DNA from: Burkholderia stabilis
GTDB lineage: Bacteria > Pseudomonadota > Gammaproteobacteria > Burkholderiales > Burkholderiaceae
Reading direction: 5' to 3'
Assembly (NCBI RefSeq): GCF_001742165.1
Contig: NZ_CP016444.1
Coordinates: forward strand, 1,054,001 to 1,118,000
DNA length: 64,000 bases
This document shows, piece after piece, positions 18,397-28,150 of this stretch. Numbering within the stretch: position 1 is the stretch's first letter; every line of letters begins with the position of its first letter. Below the pieces are notes generated by a model. The model saw nothing but the letters and a program-made list of their open reading frames with translations, did no database searches and was not told the origin of the DNA. A program made the translations under genes and the position numbers.

Positions 18397-19716
18397 ATGA
18401 TTCGCATTTCCGCACTCGCGGATCGACGCGCATTGCTGCACGCGCGACGTCTGTGGCTTCACTATGGCGTGTTCTGGCTGGGTGCGGTGGCCGTAGGCCT
18501 CGTCGCGGTGCTTTATGCGAAGCTGATCGACTTCGGTTATGCGGTGTTTCTGGGCTACGCGGCTCAGCACGCGTGGCTGCCGCTGATCGTCACACCGATC
18601 ATCGGCGCGCTGACGGTCTGGCTGACGCGGCGTTTCTTCGATGGTGCAGAGGGAAGCGGCATTCCACAGGTGATTGCGATGCTGCACGCGCCGGGCAACA
18701 CGGGTGCCCGGTTGCTCAAATTCAGGATCCTGGTCGGCAAAATCCTCATCTCGTTCCTCGCCATTCTTGGCGGCTTCACGATCGGTCGGGAAGGGCCGAC
18801 GATCCACGTGGGCGCTGCGCTCATGTTCAACCTGCGGAAATTCTATCCGCAGCGGTTTCGCGCGATTCGACCGGGTGTGCTTGAGCACCGGCTGGCTCTT
18901 GCCGGTGCGGCAGCGGGTCTTTCCGCCGCATTTAATGCGCCTCTCGCAGGGGTTGTGTTCGCGATCGAGGAACTCACGCGAAGCTTTGAGCAACGGACAA
19001 GTGGCGTGCTGATCACGGCGATCATCTTCGCCGGTATCGTGTCGCTCGGCCTGCAGGGTAACTACGTTTATTTCGGCACGATCGACGTAGGGGCGCACCT
19101 GCCGCAGTCGCTGGCGCTTGCGGTCGTCCTCATCGGTGTGATCGCGGGCGTCATGGGCGGAATCTTCTGCTGGTTGTTGCTCAACACGCAACGCTGGATG
19201 CCGCGGCGGCTTCAGGATTTTCGTGCCGGCCAGCCCGTGCTGTTCGGCGCAGCGTGCGGGCTGGTCGTCGCGGTCGTCGGCGTGGCGACGCATGGCCATA
19301 CGTTTGGCAGCGGATACGCGGAAGCCCGGAGCATGCTCGAAAGCCACACGAACGTGAGCGTGCTGTACCCGGTGTTCAAGATGGTTTCAATGATTGGCTC
19401 GTACCTGCCCGGCGCGCCGGGCGGGTTGTTTGCACCGTCGCTCGCGATCGGTGCCGGGATCGGCAATACGCTGCACATCTTGTTTTCGGGAATGCAGCTG
19501 CAGATGCTGATCGCGCTCGGGATGGTTGGCTATCTCGCCGCGGTCACACAGAGCCCGATCACGGCGTTCGTGATCGTCATCGAGATGATCAACGGCCATG
19601 CGCTCGTCATTTCGCTGATGGCCACGGCCCTGATTGCCAGCCGCGTGTCGCGATTCTTCGCTCCGCCGCTGTATGAAGCGCTTTCCACGCGTTATTTCCC
19701 CGGAGATCACCGGTGA
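18397..19716 (+). CDS. ClC-family Cl-/H+ antiporter
   Basis: A 439-aa ClC protein without CBS domains. Motifs: GSGIP (86-90, serine of the anion filter), GREGP (130-134, external gating Glu132) and FNAPLAGVVFAIEEL, which retains both Glu191 and Glu192 matching Glu202/203 of CLC-ec1. The proton pathway is thus present, so a 2Cl-/H+ antiporter is expected, in contrast to the ClC encoded at 13959. Such proteins support extreme acid resistance and charge balance. GTAGGGGGAGA precedes the ATG. Confidence 0.92.
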   Translation: MIRISALADRRALLHARRLWLHYGVFWLGAVAVGLVAVLYAKLIDFGYAVFLGYAAQHAWLPLIVTPIIGALTVWLTRRFFDGAEGSGIPQVIAMLHAPGNTGARLLKFRILVGKILISFLAILGGFTIGREGPTIHVGAALMFNLRKFYPQRFRAIRPGVLEHRLALAGAAAGLSAAFNAPLAGVVFAIEELTRSFEQRTSGVLITAIIFAGIVSLGLQGNYVYFGTIDVGAHLPQSLALAVVLIGVIAGVMGGIFCWLLLNTQRWMPRRLQDFRAGQPVLFGAACGLVVAVVGVATHGHTFGSGYAEARSMLESHTNVSVLYPVFKMVSMIGSYLPGAPGGLFAPSLAIGAGIGNTLHILFSGMQLQMLIALGMVGYLAAVTQSPITAFVIVIEMINGHALVISLMATALIASRVSRFFAPPLYEALSTRYFPGDHR

Positions 19717-19772
19717 CCTCGAGGGCATCGGTTCGCGGTACAGGACATGATTAACCTCGTCCGGTTCTACTC

Positions 19773-20171
19773 ATGAAGGGGCCGCTCATCTTTCTCTCCG
19801 CGTTGATGCTTCTGTTTGCCTATGCGGCACGATGCAGCGCTGACGATACGATTTCAGAGGATTATCGTTATCTGGCGCGTATTAACGTTCGTCCGGTCGT
19901 CATCGATTGCGTCGCGGAAATCGACCGATGGATTCGAACCTCGTCGAAATACGACATGTTTCTTGCGCCTGACGGTCGTCTGCTGAGGGCCAAAGTTCGC
20001 GCGTTTCGCGCGATAGACGGGAGTGCCGACAACGGACTGTCTGTGGATTCAACGGGAACCATTCGCGCTTCCGCACGCCTTCGACAGCGTGCTGCCTGGC
20101 TTCCCGTGAAGGCAAAGTGCGACATCTGGCGCACGCATGTGGCGGGTATTGCAATGAAGCCGATGGAATGA
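19773..20171 (+). CDS. Secreted hypothetical protein
   Basis: A 132-aa protein with a signal peptide (hydrophobic LIFLSALMLLFAYAA, cleavage likely after ARCSA). Two Cys (in VIDCVAEI and AKCDIW) could form a periplasmic disulphide. The C-terminal WLPVKAKCDI pattern recalls BspC-like small secreted proteins of Burkholderia, but that match is from memory and weak. It follows the ClC gene after 56 bp on the same strand. Confidence 0.65.
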   Translation: MKGPLIFLSALMLLFAYAARCSADDTISEDYRYLARINVRPVVIDCVAEIDRWIRTSSKYDMFLAPDGRLLRAKVRAFRAIDGSADNGLSVDSTGTIRASARLRQRAAWLPVKAKCDIWRTHVAGIAMKPME

Positions 20172-20290
20172 GAGGCCGGCCGCCTCGCGCATGGCGAGCT
20201 CGCGACTGACGCGAGCGGTGAGCTTAAAGTGCGCGCAGGTGCTGTCAAATCATCGAGCCGGATCCCGAGCCTCGTGCGTCGCGCGGCCTG

Positions 20291-20683
20291 TCATGATCGC
20301 GGAACGGCCGGCGTGCCGGCTGCGCCACGGATCACATCGGGACGCAGGCATCCGCGCACCATCGACCAGTACAGCGGGTCTGTACGGCGCCGGCGGAAGT
20401 ATTCGACGCGGGAGTGCCGTCCGTCAGTCAAGACGCGCAATCCGATCGGCACGCCGCGGAAGAATGATTCGGCACGCAGCAGGATCGCCCCGGCACCTTC
20501 CGCGCGATGCAGCTGCCGCGTACTTGATTTCCAGCGATGGACGACGCAGTTCGCGACCTCGGACGCAGATAGGCTCGATTGCTCCGCGAATACGGGGGAT
20601 AGGGAGAAGACGCCGTCTCGGCGCGAACACGCCACGAGCAGCACACAGAACCCTGTTGCAATCGCCATCTGCCAATTGTTCAT
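20291..20683 (-). CDS. Putative lipoprotein, function unknown
   Basis: A 130-aa product starting MNNWQMAIATGFCVLLVACS; VACS resembles a lipobox, giving a lipidated Cys at 19. The rest is Arg/Ser-rich with two more Cys. The chosen start has GGAGATCACC upstream. It lies downstream of the Rieske gene on the same strand after about 160 bp. No family recognised; coding support is moderate. Confidence 0.55.
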   Translation of the reverse strand: MNNWQMAIATGFCVLLVACSRRDGVFSLSPVFAEQSSLSASEVANCVVHRWKSSTRQLHRAEGAGAILLRAESFFRGVPIGLRVLTDGRHSRVEYFRRRRTDPLYWSMVRGCLRPDVIRGAAGTPAVPRS

Positions 20684-20842
20684 CGGTGATCTCCGTGTCG
20701 ATGCGGCCCGAGGTGGGATCCGTTGACGAAATTGCATCGCAGTGTGGCACAAGAGTACATCGACGGCGCGGGGTCGAGCGTTCGTCCTGGCGGATTTTTG
20801 TTTCGATCGATATGCAGCGTTCCGGCGCATCGTCTCGGAAGG

Positions 20843-21469
20843 CTAGGCGGCCCCATGTTCGTCCTGACCGATCAACAGTTCGGTCGGCGACAAGAACATG
20901 TAACGTGGCACGTCGAGGTTCTGCGGTGCTGGCTTGTCGCGGAATACCCGTCCGGCAAGATCGTAGGTCGAGCCGTGGCAGGGACACAGGAAGCCGCCTG
21001 GCCAGTTTTCCGGCAGGTTTGGCTGAGACCCTGGTTGAAACCGAGGTGTCGGCGTACAACCGAGGTGCGTACAGACGCCAACCACGACCAGAATGTTCCG
21101 ATGGTCGGCTCGCGAGCGAAAGGTGTTTTGGCAATAGAGCGGCAATGGCATTGAGAAGGCGTGGCGCGAGTCAGGATCAGCGACGAGCGGAGTCGCCTTG
21201 ATGACGCTTTCAAGCATGGCCGGCGAGCGGTCGACGATGAACACCGGCTTCCCGCGCCATGCAACGGTCAACATTGCGCCTTCGGTCAAGCGGCCGATGT
21301 CGACCTTGACCGGTGCGCCAGCGGCCAGCGCATTGGCGGGTGGTGTCAGGGAATCAACGAAAGGGATGGCGGCTGCGATGCCGCCGATGCCGCTCGCGAC
21401 GGATGTCGCGATCAGCCAACGGCGACGCTTGATGTCGGGCCCCACCGGCTCGGTCGGATTCTCGTCCAT
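20843..21469 (-). CDS. petA: Rieske [2Fe-2S] protein, ubiquinol-cytochrome c reductase type
   Basis: A 208-aa membrane-anchored iron-sulfur protein. The N-terminus carries a Tat-like stretch KRRRWLIATSVASG followed by one hydrophobic helix; the C-terminal domain holds the two cluster-binding loops CTHLGC and CPCHGS, both intact. In bc1 complexes it passes electrons from ubiquinol to cytochrome c1. No cytochrome b or c1 gene is adjacent, so this is an extra isolated copy that may work with an alternative partner or replace the housekeeping subunit. AAGGAGTCGAC precedes the ATG. The gene symbol reflects family only. Confidence 0.88.
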   Translation of the reverse strand: MDENPTEPVGPDIKRRRWLIATSVASGIGGIAAAIPFVDSLTPPANALAAGAPVKVDIGRLTEGAMLTVAWRGKPVFIVDRSPAMLESVIKATPLVADPDSRHAFSMPLPLYCQNTFRSRADHRNILVVVGVCTHLGCTPTPRFQPGSQPNLPENWPGGFLCPCHGSTYDLAGRVFRDKPAPQNLDVPRYMFLSPTELLIGQDEHGAA

Positions 21470-21566
21470 GTCGACTCCTTCGATGCAGCCGTCTTTCATG
21501 CTTTCCGGCTCGCTGCCATGCCCGACACCCTGGCCGAGCAGATGGGGCCGGCTCCCGGAGGTCGAG

Positions 21567-22001
21567 CTACATTGTCCAGACGAACACCGAGTGGGCATGC
21601 GACGACTCGCGTACGTCGACGCTTCGCCGCATGGCCTGCCCGTTATAGGTGGCCGACACGGTATAGCGTCCGTCGGGCATCGAGACGAGCAGGAATGGCC
21701 CGGTGGTTCGCGTCGAAAGCACGGTCTTGCCATGTGCATCGACGATCTTGACCGGGACATCGGCCAAATAGTCGTTCCCGCTGCTCGTATGCCCCGCAAA
21801 CTCGAGCACGAGCGGATACCTGCCCATCTGCTGTTTGATTGCGGCCGATTGATCACTACCGATGCCGCCGGATAGATAGGTCACGTTGCCAGCGTGTTCG
21901 GGCTGCGGCAGTGATGCCTGCTCGGCGGAAAACGCGTCATGGGCGAACACGGCAATCGTCACGGCGACGACGCCGAGCGCTGTTCTGGACGAGTACTTCA
22001 T
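21567..22001 (-). CDS. Secreted protein with a carboxypeptidase-regulatory-like fold
   Basis: A 144-aa exported protein: signal peptide to about residue 25 (AFSAEQA), then a beta-sandwich-like pattern with GKTVLSTRTTGPFLLVSMPDG and RYTVSATYNG, as in CarboxypepD_reg-like domains. It lies between the HtrA-like and Rieske genes on the same strand (51 bp from the former), so these three may be cotranscribed. Role unknown; perhaps periplasmic binding or structural. Confidence 0.75.
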   Translation of the reverse strand: MKYSSRTALGVVAVTIAVFAHDAFSAEQASLPQPEHAGNVTYLSGGIGSDQSAAIKQQMGRYPLVLEFAGHTSSGNDYLADVPVKIVDAHGKTVLSTRTTGPFLLVSMPDGRYTVSATYNGQAMRRSVDVRESSHAHSVFVWTM

Positions 22002-22052
22002 GACTGACTCCTTGAATGTGCGCCATACCGAGCTGCTGGCAGCGAAACGTGC

Positions 22053-23021
22053 TCAACCTGTGTCCGTGGCGGGGTCGTTCGGCCGCATCGGCCGGAACGC
22101 CTTGGCAAGCGGAGCCGTCTCCTTCTTCGCTGAGACTCCGAGTTGTCCATGCACGGCCTTGCCATGCAACTTCAACTGGCGTTCGACCTTCATGGCCTTG
22201 TCGATCGGTATCGCAAAGGCGAGACCCTGATACACGTTGCCGTCGTCCGGAGGTGGCATTTCGATACCGACGACTTCACCCTTGAGGTTCAGGAGCGGAC
22301 TACCGCCGTCCCCGGAGTGTTCCGTAAGATCGGTCTGGATCAACGGAACGTACGATTGATCGGGAGGCAGACGGGAGAGGTTGCTGACGACACCTTTGAC
22401 GATCGAGGTTCCCAGCCCGTAGGGCGAACCGATCGAGGCGACCCATTCGCCGGCCTTGAGCATCGCAGGTGATCCGATCCGGGCGACAGGCAGACCCGTC
22501 GCATGAATATGAAGCAGCGCGACACCGCTCGCCGGATCGCTGCCGATCAACCGTGCGTGGTACGTTTGCCCGTCGGCGAGGGTAACGGCGATCCTCGATG
22601 CGCCCGCAACGTCGCCGGCATCGGTGAGGATGTCGCCGTCCGACGAGATGATGAAGCCGCTGGCGTGCCGCCGTGCCAGGGCACCGCGATCGGCGCCGGG
22701 TGGGGGTGAAAATTCCTCGAAGAAACCGAGGAACGGCGCGTTCGCGCTGCCTGGCGGGGGCCACAGTTGCTGCACACTCGGTATTGTGTCGATCCTGGAC
22801 ACCTTGACGGTCACGACGGCGGGGCCGTCGATTCGCGCCATGTTCTCGAAGTCGGACACGATTCCCGGGTAGGCCGTGAAACCCGGGCTTGCGGACAGAA
22901 CAGCCTGCGGAGCGCGTGTCGCCGTTGCAGGCGACAGCGATTCCTTCGCCATGCAACTCGCGGACACGGCTGCAATGGCCAGACTGGTAAGCGCGATACG
23001 CTTGAACCCGATGCTTGCCAT
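22053..23021 (-). CDS. HtrA/DegP-like protein with the catalytic triad lost (pseudoprotease)
   Basis: A 322-aa exported protein with a signal peptide and a trypsin-like HtrA fold (ASGFIISSDGDILTDAG; IGSDPASGVALLHI; VASIGSPYGLG; IQTDLTEHSGDGG). Aligned by eye with DegP, TNNHVV becomes TDAGDV (His to Gly), DPRSDIAL becomes DPASGVAL (Asp to Gly) and GNSGG becomes GDGGS (Ser to Gly). All three catalytic residues are missing while the surrounding fold is preserved. Only the beginning of a PDZ-like segment remains at the C-terminus. It may act as a chaperone or binding protein. The start follows GGGAG and replaces the longer in-frame Met. Confidence 0.87.
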   Translation of the reverse strand: MASIGFKRIALTSLAIAAVSASCMAKESLSPATATRAPQAVLSASPGFTAYPGIVSDFENMARIDGPAVVTVKVSRIDTIPSVQQLWPPPGSANAPFLGFFEEFSPPPGADRGALARRHASGFIISSDGDILTDAGDVAGASRIAVTLADGQTYHARLIGSDPASGVALLHIHATGLPVARIGSPAMLKAGEWVASIGSPYGLGTSIVKGVVSNLSRLPPDQSYVPLIQTDLTEHSGDGGSPLLNLKGEVVGIEMPPPDDGNVYQGLAFAIPIDKAMKVERQLKLHGKAVHGQLGVSAKKETAPLAKAFRPMRPNDPATDTG

Positions 23022-23488
23022 GACTACGCTCCCATCCCGCCGTGCCGAACGCACTGCGTATAGCCGCCCACACGGCTAATTCATGACACGACCATTCCAC
23101 CGTAGGTCGCCAGAATTAAATTTTGCTTAAAAGGCCGGAATCAGCGTGTCCGTTCAAAGGAGCGTGCGTTGCTGCTTCTCGAGCGGCAAGGTCGTCATGG
23201 CCGGGCAGGCGAGAGTGCGCGCCTACGCAAGTCAATGAACGGAGGAATGATCGGCAAGACGATCAGTTTCGACCGCAAAAAAGTCGAGACGCTGCCCAGC
23301 CATCCCCATTGAACGGCGCATTCGGAAAGGGCGAACATCCGGCCCGCTTTCTCCGTGATGCCGAAGGTGCCTGCAAAGCGCAACATTCGCCATCCCGCTC
23401 CGGGCGGCATGGTATTCCTGTCACACTGTGACCTTTCTATTTCGGCGCGCGGCAGCACACCGTTCGGCCGGCCATCGGATCGATTGAC
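23022..23488. other. Intergenic region between divergent htrA-like and antiporter genes
   Basis: About 470 bp with no credible gene. It contains an AT-rich patch near 23112-23125 and a 13-bp palindrome GTCACACTGTGAC at 23420-23432, 57 bp before the antiporter start, which may be an operator. Confidence 0.45.
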
Positions 23489-24748
23489 ATGACGTTCTTC
23501 CACGCGCTGACTGCATTGATCGTCCTGGCGGCATTGGGCAGCTACGTCAATCATCGCGTTTTCCATTTGCCGCCGACGATTGGGGTGATGACGATCGCAC
23601 TGGTGGCAACCGTCCTGCTCGTCATATTGGGCGAATTCGGCGCAATCGACGTGACGCGCTTCACGCGGCTGATTCCGGAGATCGACTTCAGCGAACTCCT
23701 GTTTCACGGCTTCCTGCCGTTTCTTCTGTTTGCCGGCGCGTTGCATGTCGATTTTCACGATCTCCGCCAGGTGAAGTGGACAGTCGGCGTGCTCTCGACC
23801 GTCGGCACACTGATCTCCACCGTGTTCGTCGGTACCGCGTTCTGGTATGCGTCATGGTGGCTGGGCGTACGGATCGGCTTCATCTATGCGTTGCTGTTCG
23901 GCGCGCTCATCTCGCCTACCGACCCGATTGCCGTGATGAGCATCATCAAGAAGGCGGGTGCTCCAAGGGAATTGGAAACCCGAATTACCGGGGAAAGCCT
24001 ATTTAACGACGGGGTGGGTGCGATCGTTTTCCTGACGCTTCTGAGTATCACAACTGCTGCTCGCGAACCCGGTGTCTTTGACGTCACCTTGCTGTTTCTC
24101 CAACAGGCGGCCGGCGGCGCCTTGGCAGGGTGGCTGGCTGGGTGGATCGTATCCCGTCTGGTCGCAAGTATCGACAATCATCACGTCGAGATCCTGCTAT
24201 CGATCGCGCTCTGCATGGGATCCTATGCGTTGGCGGAACTTGGCCGTGTATCGGGACCGATCGCGGTGGTCGTGGCCGGGCTGTTTGCCGGCAACCACGG
24301 GACGATGAAGACCGTTTCCGGCCAGACGAGGGAGTATCTGAGCATGTTCTGGGAGATCGTCGACGAGATGATGAACAGCGTGCTCTTTCTGCTGATTGGT
24401 CTTGAAGTCCTCTCGATCCATCAGAGCCGGACGTATCTGATAGCCGGGATAGTCGCAGTCGGCTGTGTGCTGGCGGGACGCACGGTCAGCGTGGCCATTC
24501 CGCTCGGGGTGATCGGTCTGCGGATCCGGTTTCCGAAAGGCACGACCAGGCTGCTGATCTGGGGAGGCTTGCGCGGTGCCATCTCGCTCGCGCTCGCGCT
24601 TTTGCTTCCCCATGGGCCCCAGCGGGAACTGATCGTGACCGTAACCTATGTCGTCGTCGTCTTTTCCGTACTGACTCAGGGCACCACGTTCGGATGGCTG
24701 TTGCGGAAGTTGACATCGCCGCCCGAACCGACCATTACGGCACCGTAG
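23489..24748 (+). CDS. CPA1-family Na+/H+ antiporter
   Basis: A 419-aa membrane protein with about 12 helices. Diagnostic CPA1 features are SPTDPIAVMS (about 145-154), with the transport Asp, and GESLFNDGVGAIVFL (about 169-183), typical of NhaP/NHE-type exchangers. It should exchange cytoplasmic Na+ for H+. It converges with the N-ATPase operon: their stop codons are only about 4 bp apart. Since N-ATPases are proposed ion pumps, an ion-homeostasis link between the two is attractive but unproven. Confidence 0.92.
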   Translation: MTFFHALTALIVLAALGSYVNHRVFHLPPTIGVMTIALVATVLLVILGEFGAIDVTRFTRLIPEIDFSELLFHGFLPFLLFAGALHVDFHDLRQVKWTVGVLSTVGTLISTVFVGTAFWYASWWLGVRIGFIYALLFGALISPTDPIAVMSIIKKAGAPRELETRITGESLFNDGVGAIVFLTLLSITTAAREPGVFDVTLLFLQQAAGGALAGWLAGWIVSRLVASIDNHHVEILLSIALCMGSYALAELGRVSGPIAVVVAGLFAGNHGTMKTVSGQTREYLSMFWEIVDEMMNSVLFLLIGLEVLSIHQSRTYLIAGIVAVGCVLAGRTVSVAIPLGVIGLRIRFPKGTTRLLIWGGLRGAISLALALLLPHGPQRELIVTVTYVVVVFSVLTQGTTFGWLLRKLTSPPEPTITAP

Positions 24749-24752
24749 CGAT

Positions 24753-25610
24753 TCATGAAGCGAGCGTCCCCTCGACGGTCGACAATTCAACGATTTCGGC
24801 AGTGATCTGCTCCTGCCTCAAGCGGTGATAGTCCCGGTTCAGCCGCTGTGCGGTGTCGTCGATATTGCGTTTCGCCGCGATCATCGCGCGCATTCGCGCT
24901 TCGTTCTCCGCGGCGAACGACAGAATGATGGCCTCGCATACCTGGGTGTAGACGTATTCTTCGGCCAGTCTTTCCTGCAGTTGTTGTATCGGGAGCGTGA
25001 CGACAGGCTGGAAGGGCCGTCTGGCCGGCTCGAACCGCCGGAAATCGAACGGCAGCAGCGAAGTCGACTGTACAGCCGATTCGCCGGCCGCTTGCGGCGC
25101 TCCGTGGACGAGCGTGACGTGCGAGGCGTTACCGTGACGCAGGCGGCCGTAAAGCGCATCGATGATCCTGGCTGCGAGATCGGACACCATATCGGCGTGA
25201 CCGATCATTTCCGACGACCAGGTGACCGGCAGATTGAGCCCGTCGGCAGCGGCTCTTGCGCGATCACCTACGACGAAGTACTCGACGGCAACATTCGCAG
25301 GCGCACAAATCGACTGGAACACGCGTTGGTTGTAAGTGCCCACGAAGCCGTGCTCGGCGCCGATGACGATAAAGACGTGAGTGTCGGCCGTAACGTGCGG
25401 CTCTCGGCTCTCCGATGGGCATTGGGCGGCAATACCCATTGCGTCCGCGATCGCAAGGCCTATCAGGTCGGCGCAAGCCCGGATGCCCGGCAGGCGGGAG
25501 AGCGCTTCTCGCGTCCGTGTCGCTGCGATACCGCGCATTGCACGTACCACGGATTCCAGTTCGCGGACCGTACCCAATCGATTCTGGACTTCGTCGAGCC
25601 GATTGCTCAT
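24753..25610 (-). CDS. atpG: N-ATPase subunit gamma
   Basis: Rotor shaft subunit of the N-type ATPase, 285 aa. The N-terminal helix begins [18 protein letters not shown] and the C-terminal helix ends near [20 protein letters not shown], the two long coiled helices of gamma that rotate inside alpha3beta3. The start ATG overlaps the stop of atpA (ATGA), implying coupled translation. It is shorter and more divergent than housekeeping gamma, as usual for N-ATPases. Last gene of the operon. Confidence 0.88.
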   Translation of the reverse strand: MSNRLDEVQNRLGTVRELESVVRAMRGIAATRTREALSRLPGIRACADLIGLAIADAMGIAAQCPSESREPHVTADTHVFIVIGAEHGFVGTYNQRVFQSICAPANVAVEYFVVGDRARAAADGLNLPVTWSSEMIGHADMVSDLAARIIDALYGRLRHGNASHVTLVHGAPQAAGESAVQSTSLLPFDFRRFEPARRPFQPVVTLPIQQLQERLAEEYVYTQVCEAIILSFAAENEARMRAMIAAKRNIDDTAQRLNRDYHRLRQEQITAEIVELSTVEGTLAS

Positions 25611-27154
25611 CGACCGCTCCTGATTTCCGCGGACTGCGGAATGAGGTCGTGGACAATGCGAACAAGCGCCGACCGGTCGTCGGATGACACTTTTCCGCCG
25701 GCAACGAGGATTGGACCCAATCTTGTCGCGATGCCGGTCGAATCTAGACGGGCGGGAAGCGCGACTCGCACGGCAGCGATCGTCGACAGTGCACACGCAT
25801 CGAATACACCGTCGGCCAGCGCAAACAGCAACGCAATCTCGCCAACCGGACGTAGCAGCGCAAATCGCGGCTGCGCAATCAATGTCCGAATACGCTCTCC
25901 ACGAGCGATTTGCGCCTTGATCCTCGTGTCGCCGAGACCGCCGAAGCGCGTGAACATCTCGAGCTCAAGAAACTGTGCATAGTCGAGCCGCAACCTTCCC
26001 GAGGCGGCTCTCAATGCCGGCAGTTGTGCCTTGCCGCCAACCCGGCTGATGCTGAGTCCGACATCGATCGCGGGGCGCTGGTTGGCCGCGAACAAGTGTG
26101 CATCCAGCACGATCTGGCCGTCGGTAATCGAGATCAGATTGGTCGGAATGTATGCCGCCAGGTTTCCGGCGTCGGTTTCCGCAATGGGGAGCGCGGTCAA
26201 CGAGCCGCCGCCGCGTTCCGCGGATAGCTTGGCGGCACGCTCCAGCAGACGGGCGTGCAGATAGAAGATGTCGCCCGGATACGCTTCGCGCCCCGGCGGA
26301 TCTCGTGCAAGCAATGCCAGTTCCCGATGGGTGGCGGCATGCTTGGTCAGGTCGTCGATGACGACGAGCGCATGCTCGCCCCGATCCCTGAAGTACTCCG
26401 CGATGCTGAACGCGGCAAATGGGGCAATCCATTGCAGGCCGGGCGGATCTGCCGCCGACGCGACGACGAAGATGCAGCGTTCCGGTGCACCGTGCAGTCG
26501 AACCGCATCGATCACGCGCTCGACCGAGGTGGCCCGCTGACCGATCGCCACGTAGACGCAGATCATGTCGGAATGTTTCTGGTTGACGATCGCGTCGACC
26601 GCGATGGACGTCTTGCCCGTTGCGCGATCGCCGATGATCAGTTCGCGCTGCCCACGGCCGATCGCGAAAAGCGCGTCGATCAGGAGAATGCCCGTTTCGA
26701 CCGGTTGAGAGACCGGTGCGCGTTCGATGATCGACGGTGCGGCGCGTTCGATCGGGAGGGATAGCGTGCATTTCGGCGGCTGTCCGCGATCGAGCGGCCT
26801 CCCGAGTGGGTCGACGACGCGTCCGAGCAGGTCCGGACCTACCGGAACCTCAACCACGCGGCCGGTGCCGGATACGCGCGTGCCGGCGGCAATGCCGCTG
26901 CTGTCGTCGAGCAGCACGCAACTTAGCGTGTCGACGTCCAGCTTGAGCGCGAAGCCGTACTGTCCGTCCCCGAACTGCAACAACTCGTTCAGACGAACAT
27001 GCGGGAGGCCGCTCACCCGTGCGATGCCGTCAGCGATATGCTCCACGCGCCCAACCGATTCCGCCTGCGGCGCAAGATTCAGCGACGCCAGCACGGCTCG
27101 GCCGTCCGTCAGCCATGCGTCGTCGGAGTCGTTATGCGTTTCGTTCGTCGCCAT
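25607..27154 (-). CDS. atpA: N-ATPase subunit alpha
   Basis: Non-catalytic nucleotide-binding subunit, 515 aa. The P-loop is [13 protein letters not shown], and the [15 protein letters not shown] and [12 protein letters not shown] segments are typical F-type alpha features; the C-terminal part has [12 protein letters not shown]. Three alternate with three beta subunits. It overlaps the end of atpF by 23 nt. Family assignment rests on the operon order and the lack of a separate delta gene. Confidence 0.94.
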   Translation of the reverse strand: MATNETHNDSDDAWLTDGRAVLASLNLAPQAESVGRVEHIADGIARVSGLPHVRLNELLQFGDGQYGFALKLDVDTLSCVLLDDSSGIAAGTRVSGTGRVVEVPVGPDLLGRVVDPLGRPLDRGQPPKCTLSLPIERAAPSIIERAPVSQPVETGILLIDALFAIGRGQRELIIGDRATGKTSIAVDAIVNQKHSDMICVYVAIGQRATSVERVIDAVRLHGAPERCIFVVASAADPPGLQWIAPFAAFSIAEYFRDRGEHALVVIDDLTKHAATHRELALLARDPPGREAYPGDIFYLHARLLERAAKLSAERGGGSLTALPIAETDAGNLAAYIPTNLISITDGQIVLDAHLFAANQRPAIDVGLSISRVGGKAQLPALRAASGRLRLDYAQFLELEMFTRFGGLGDTRIKAQIARGERIRTLIAQPRFALLRPVGEIALLFALADGVFDACALSTIAAVRVALPARLDSTGIATRLGPILVAGGKVSSDDRSALVRIVHDLIPQSAEIRSGR

Positions 27155-27884
27155 GGGAAATGAGTCCGCTTCTCAGGGATTCCAGGCTATGTCGAAAACT
27201 GTTTCGCACGATCAGGTGAGGTGCGACGAGTTCGAGTCCCGCGATCAGGGTGGGATCGACTTCGGTTCGAATGGAGAGGGCGTGGCCCGATGCTGTCGCG
27301 AGCATCGAACGGCAATGAGCCAGTTCGTCGTCGTTCAACGTGCGTGGGGCTATCAAGCGCAACGTTTCGCCTTCGCGGCCGAGGCAGGCGCGGTCCTCCG
27401 CGGGCAGGGCACGGACTGCGTCGGCGAGCGGAGCAATGAATCCTTCTACCAGCGTGCTCGACGGGAGCGTCGCGAGCAACCGCGCCGCGATGTCGACGGC
27501 AAACTGGCCGGCCCGCTCGGCATTGGCACGCAGCGCATCGTCCTTCATTGCCGCGGCTTCAGCCTCAGCCGTCTTTCTGAGTGTATCGGCCTCGGCGTGC
27601 GCCTCGGCGAGCAGGGATGCCTTGAGACGCTCTGCCTCCGACGCCACCGCACTCAATCGGTCAAGGCGCTCTGCGTCCTGTGCGGCACTTTCCCTTGCAG
27701 CCTTGTCGCGATCCTGCCGCGCTGCATCGCGGGCAGCCGACGCCTCTTGCAGGAGGCGTGCGGCGGCCTGCTGACGATCCGCCATGATCTGGGCGACCGG
27801 CTTGAACAGCAAGCGCGACAGCAGCCAGATCAGGACGAGGACGTTGATCGTCTGGAAGCTGAGTGTCCACCAGTCGATTCGCAT
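27132..27884 (-). CDS. atpF: N-ATPase subunit b (long form, probable delta-like C-terminus)
   Basis: A 250-aa stator subunit: one N-terminal transmembrane helix ([15 protein letters not shown]), then a long Ala/Arg/Glu-rich coiled coil, then a globular C-terminal part. Housekeeping b is about 156 aa; the extra 90 residues probably supply the role of the missing delta subunit, as proposed for N-ATPases. It anchors alpha3beta3 to subunit a. Nine bases separate it from atpE. Confidence 0.88.
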   Translation of the reverse strand: MRIDWWTLSFQTINVLVLIWLLSRLLFKPVAQIMADRQQAAARLLQEASAARDAARQDRDKAARESAAQDAERLDRLSAVASEAERLKASLLAEAHAEADTLRKTAEAEAAAMKDDALRANAERAGQFAVDIAARLLATLPSSTLVEGFIAPLADAVRALPAEDRACLGREGETLRLIAPRTLNDDELAHCRSMLATASGHALSIRTEVDPTLIAGLELVAPHLIVRNSFRHSLESLRSGLISHGDERNA

Positions 27885-27893
27885 GGCTAACGC

Positions 27894-28142
27894 CTACTTG
27901 ATAAACGGATTCGCGAACAGAACGAGCAGGGCGACCACGAGACAGTAGATCGCCATGGTTTCGATCATGGCCAGACCGACAAACAACGTCCGGGAAATCG
28001 TGCCTGCCGATTCCGGCTGACGCGCCAGCGCGTCCATCGCGGCCGCGACGGCGCGACCTTCGGCCAGCGCCGGCCCAATCGCGCCGAATGAAACGGCAAG
28101 GGCTGCCGCGACGATGCTCACCAGCTGAATCCAGTTGCTCAT
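27894..28142 (-). CDS. atpE: N-ATPase subunit c (rotor ring)
   Basis: An 82-aa hairpin of two helices with the polar loop ARQPE. The ion-binding Glu61 lies in MIETMAIY, with Thr62 and Tyr66, and a second carboxylate Glu28 is in GPALAEGRA, where Na+-type c subunits have Gln. Two carboxylates per hairpin are characteristic of N-ATPase c subunits; the Burkholderia pseudomallei ring is known to contain 17 copies. Whether the ion is Na+ or H+ cannot be settled from sequence. The ATG at 28142 is preceded by AAGGAGCATC. Confidence 0.92.
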   Translation of the reverse strand: MSNWIQLVSIVAAALAVSFGAIGPALAEGRAVAAAMDALARQPESAGTISRTLFVGLAMIETMAIYCLVVALLVLFANPFIK

Positions 28143-28150
28143 GATGCTCC

